Shown here: positions 21,016 through 21,077 of the stretch, piece after piece
Layout of the letters: every line of letters starts with the position of its first letter
How positions within the stretch are numbered: the first letter of the stretch is position 1
NCBI GenBank assembly: GCA_041685075.1
Contig: JAWLGN010000066.1
Location: 1-21,077, forward strand
Direction: 5' to 3'
DNA length: 21,077 nt
Origin: JAMCRM01 sp041685075
GTDB lineage: Bacteria; Acidobacteriota; Terriglobia; Bryobacterales; Bryobacteraceae
Notes under the pieces: model-generated
What the model saw: only the letters and a program-made list of their open reading frames with translations
What the model was told of the DNA's origin: nothing
Databases searched by the model: none
Made by a program: the position numbers and the translations under genes

Positions 21016-21077
21016 CACGTGATCTGTCCGGTTTATGTCATAAAGTGATGCGGCCGTCAGGCCGCCGCCTTCTTGCT
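20981..21077 (-). mobile_element. Terminus of an IS21-like insertion sequence (partial)
   Basis: TGTCCGGTTT occurs twice in 35 bp (20999-21008 and 21025-21034), like the multiple short repeats at IS21-family ends. A TG dinucleotide at 20981 could be the element's outer edge. On the minus strand the last codons of a gene (S-K-K-A-A-A-stop, 21077-21057) enter from the right; an IstB-like or transposase C terminus is likely. A perfect 6-bp inverted repeat GCGGCC/GGCCGC (21050-21065) overlaps its stop. The family call is by recognition only. Confidence 0.5.
21057..21077 (-). CDS. C-terminal codons of a probable IS gene (partial)
   Basis: Reading leftwards from the window edge, six codons S-K-K-A-A-A precede a TGA. 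The lysine-alanine tail and the position next to the repeat-rich element end are typical of IS-encoded proteins (IstB or a transposase). There is too little sequence to be certain. Confidence 0.35.
   Translation of the reverse strand, partial: SKKAAA

Noticed and set aside
1..21077. CRISPR arrays, tRNA or rRNA genes, and prophage
   Set aside because: No regularly spaced repeats, cloverleaf sequences, rRNA blocks or phage structural genes were seen by eye. A covariance-model scan would be needed to exclude small RNAs.

Overview
The window is about 21 kb of GC-rich bacterial DNA with tightly packed genes and no rRNA, tRNA or CRISPR array. The mix suggests an Acidobacteriota genome, probably near Bryobacterales/Solibacter. 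The main clues are a TonB receptor with an N-terminal carboxypeptidase-regulatory-like domain, a DUF1080 protein, several Tat-exported sugar isomerase-like and Gfo/Idh-like proteins, and a sulfatase. This placement is inference from gene content, not a phylogeny.

Layout. 1-3223 (minus strand): a six-helix membrane protein of unknown function, a cobalamin riboswitch with its promoter and expression platform, a BtuB-like TonB receptor, and the first codons of a further gene. 3340-8001 (mostly plus): a DUF1080 protein, a LolA-like exported protein (minus), a CPBP membrane protease, a PqqD-like/MEMO fusion, and a Tat-exported TIM-barrel isomerase-like protein. 8042-11143 (minus): an accessory-looking three-gene operon of a 544-residue Gly-rich beta protein, a 334-residue helical protein with a membrane hairpin, and a JAMM/M67 metallopeptidase. 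11303-16437 (minus): a Tat-exported sugar operon of a Gfo/Idh oxidoreductase, an enolase-superfamily protein, a TIM-barrel isomerase and a sulfatase. 16556-19305: a small zinc-ribbon protein (plus), then a class 1B dihydroorotate dehydrogenase translationally coupled to an alkaline-phosphatase-fold protein whose metal ligands are largely lost (both minus). 19506-21077 (plus): a RodZ-type HTH protein and a DUF1624/HGSNAT-like membrane acyltransferase, ending at what looks like the terminus of an IS21-like element.

How the genes work together. The riboswitch ties the receptor to vitamin B12 supply. The operon at 11303-16437, with the DUF1080 protein and the second TIM-barrel protein, looks like an extracytoplasmic route for unusual or sulfated glycosides, possibly by 3-keto chemistry. 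Six proteins in the window carry twin-arginine signals.

Two points stand out. Five genes share a promoter-to-start arrangement, an extended -10 element (TGnTAnnnT) exactly 7 nt before the start codon with no ribosome binding site, which predicts leaderless mRNAs. The 8042-11143 operon resembles no system I can name and is the best candidate for something undescribed.
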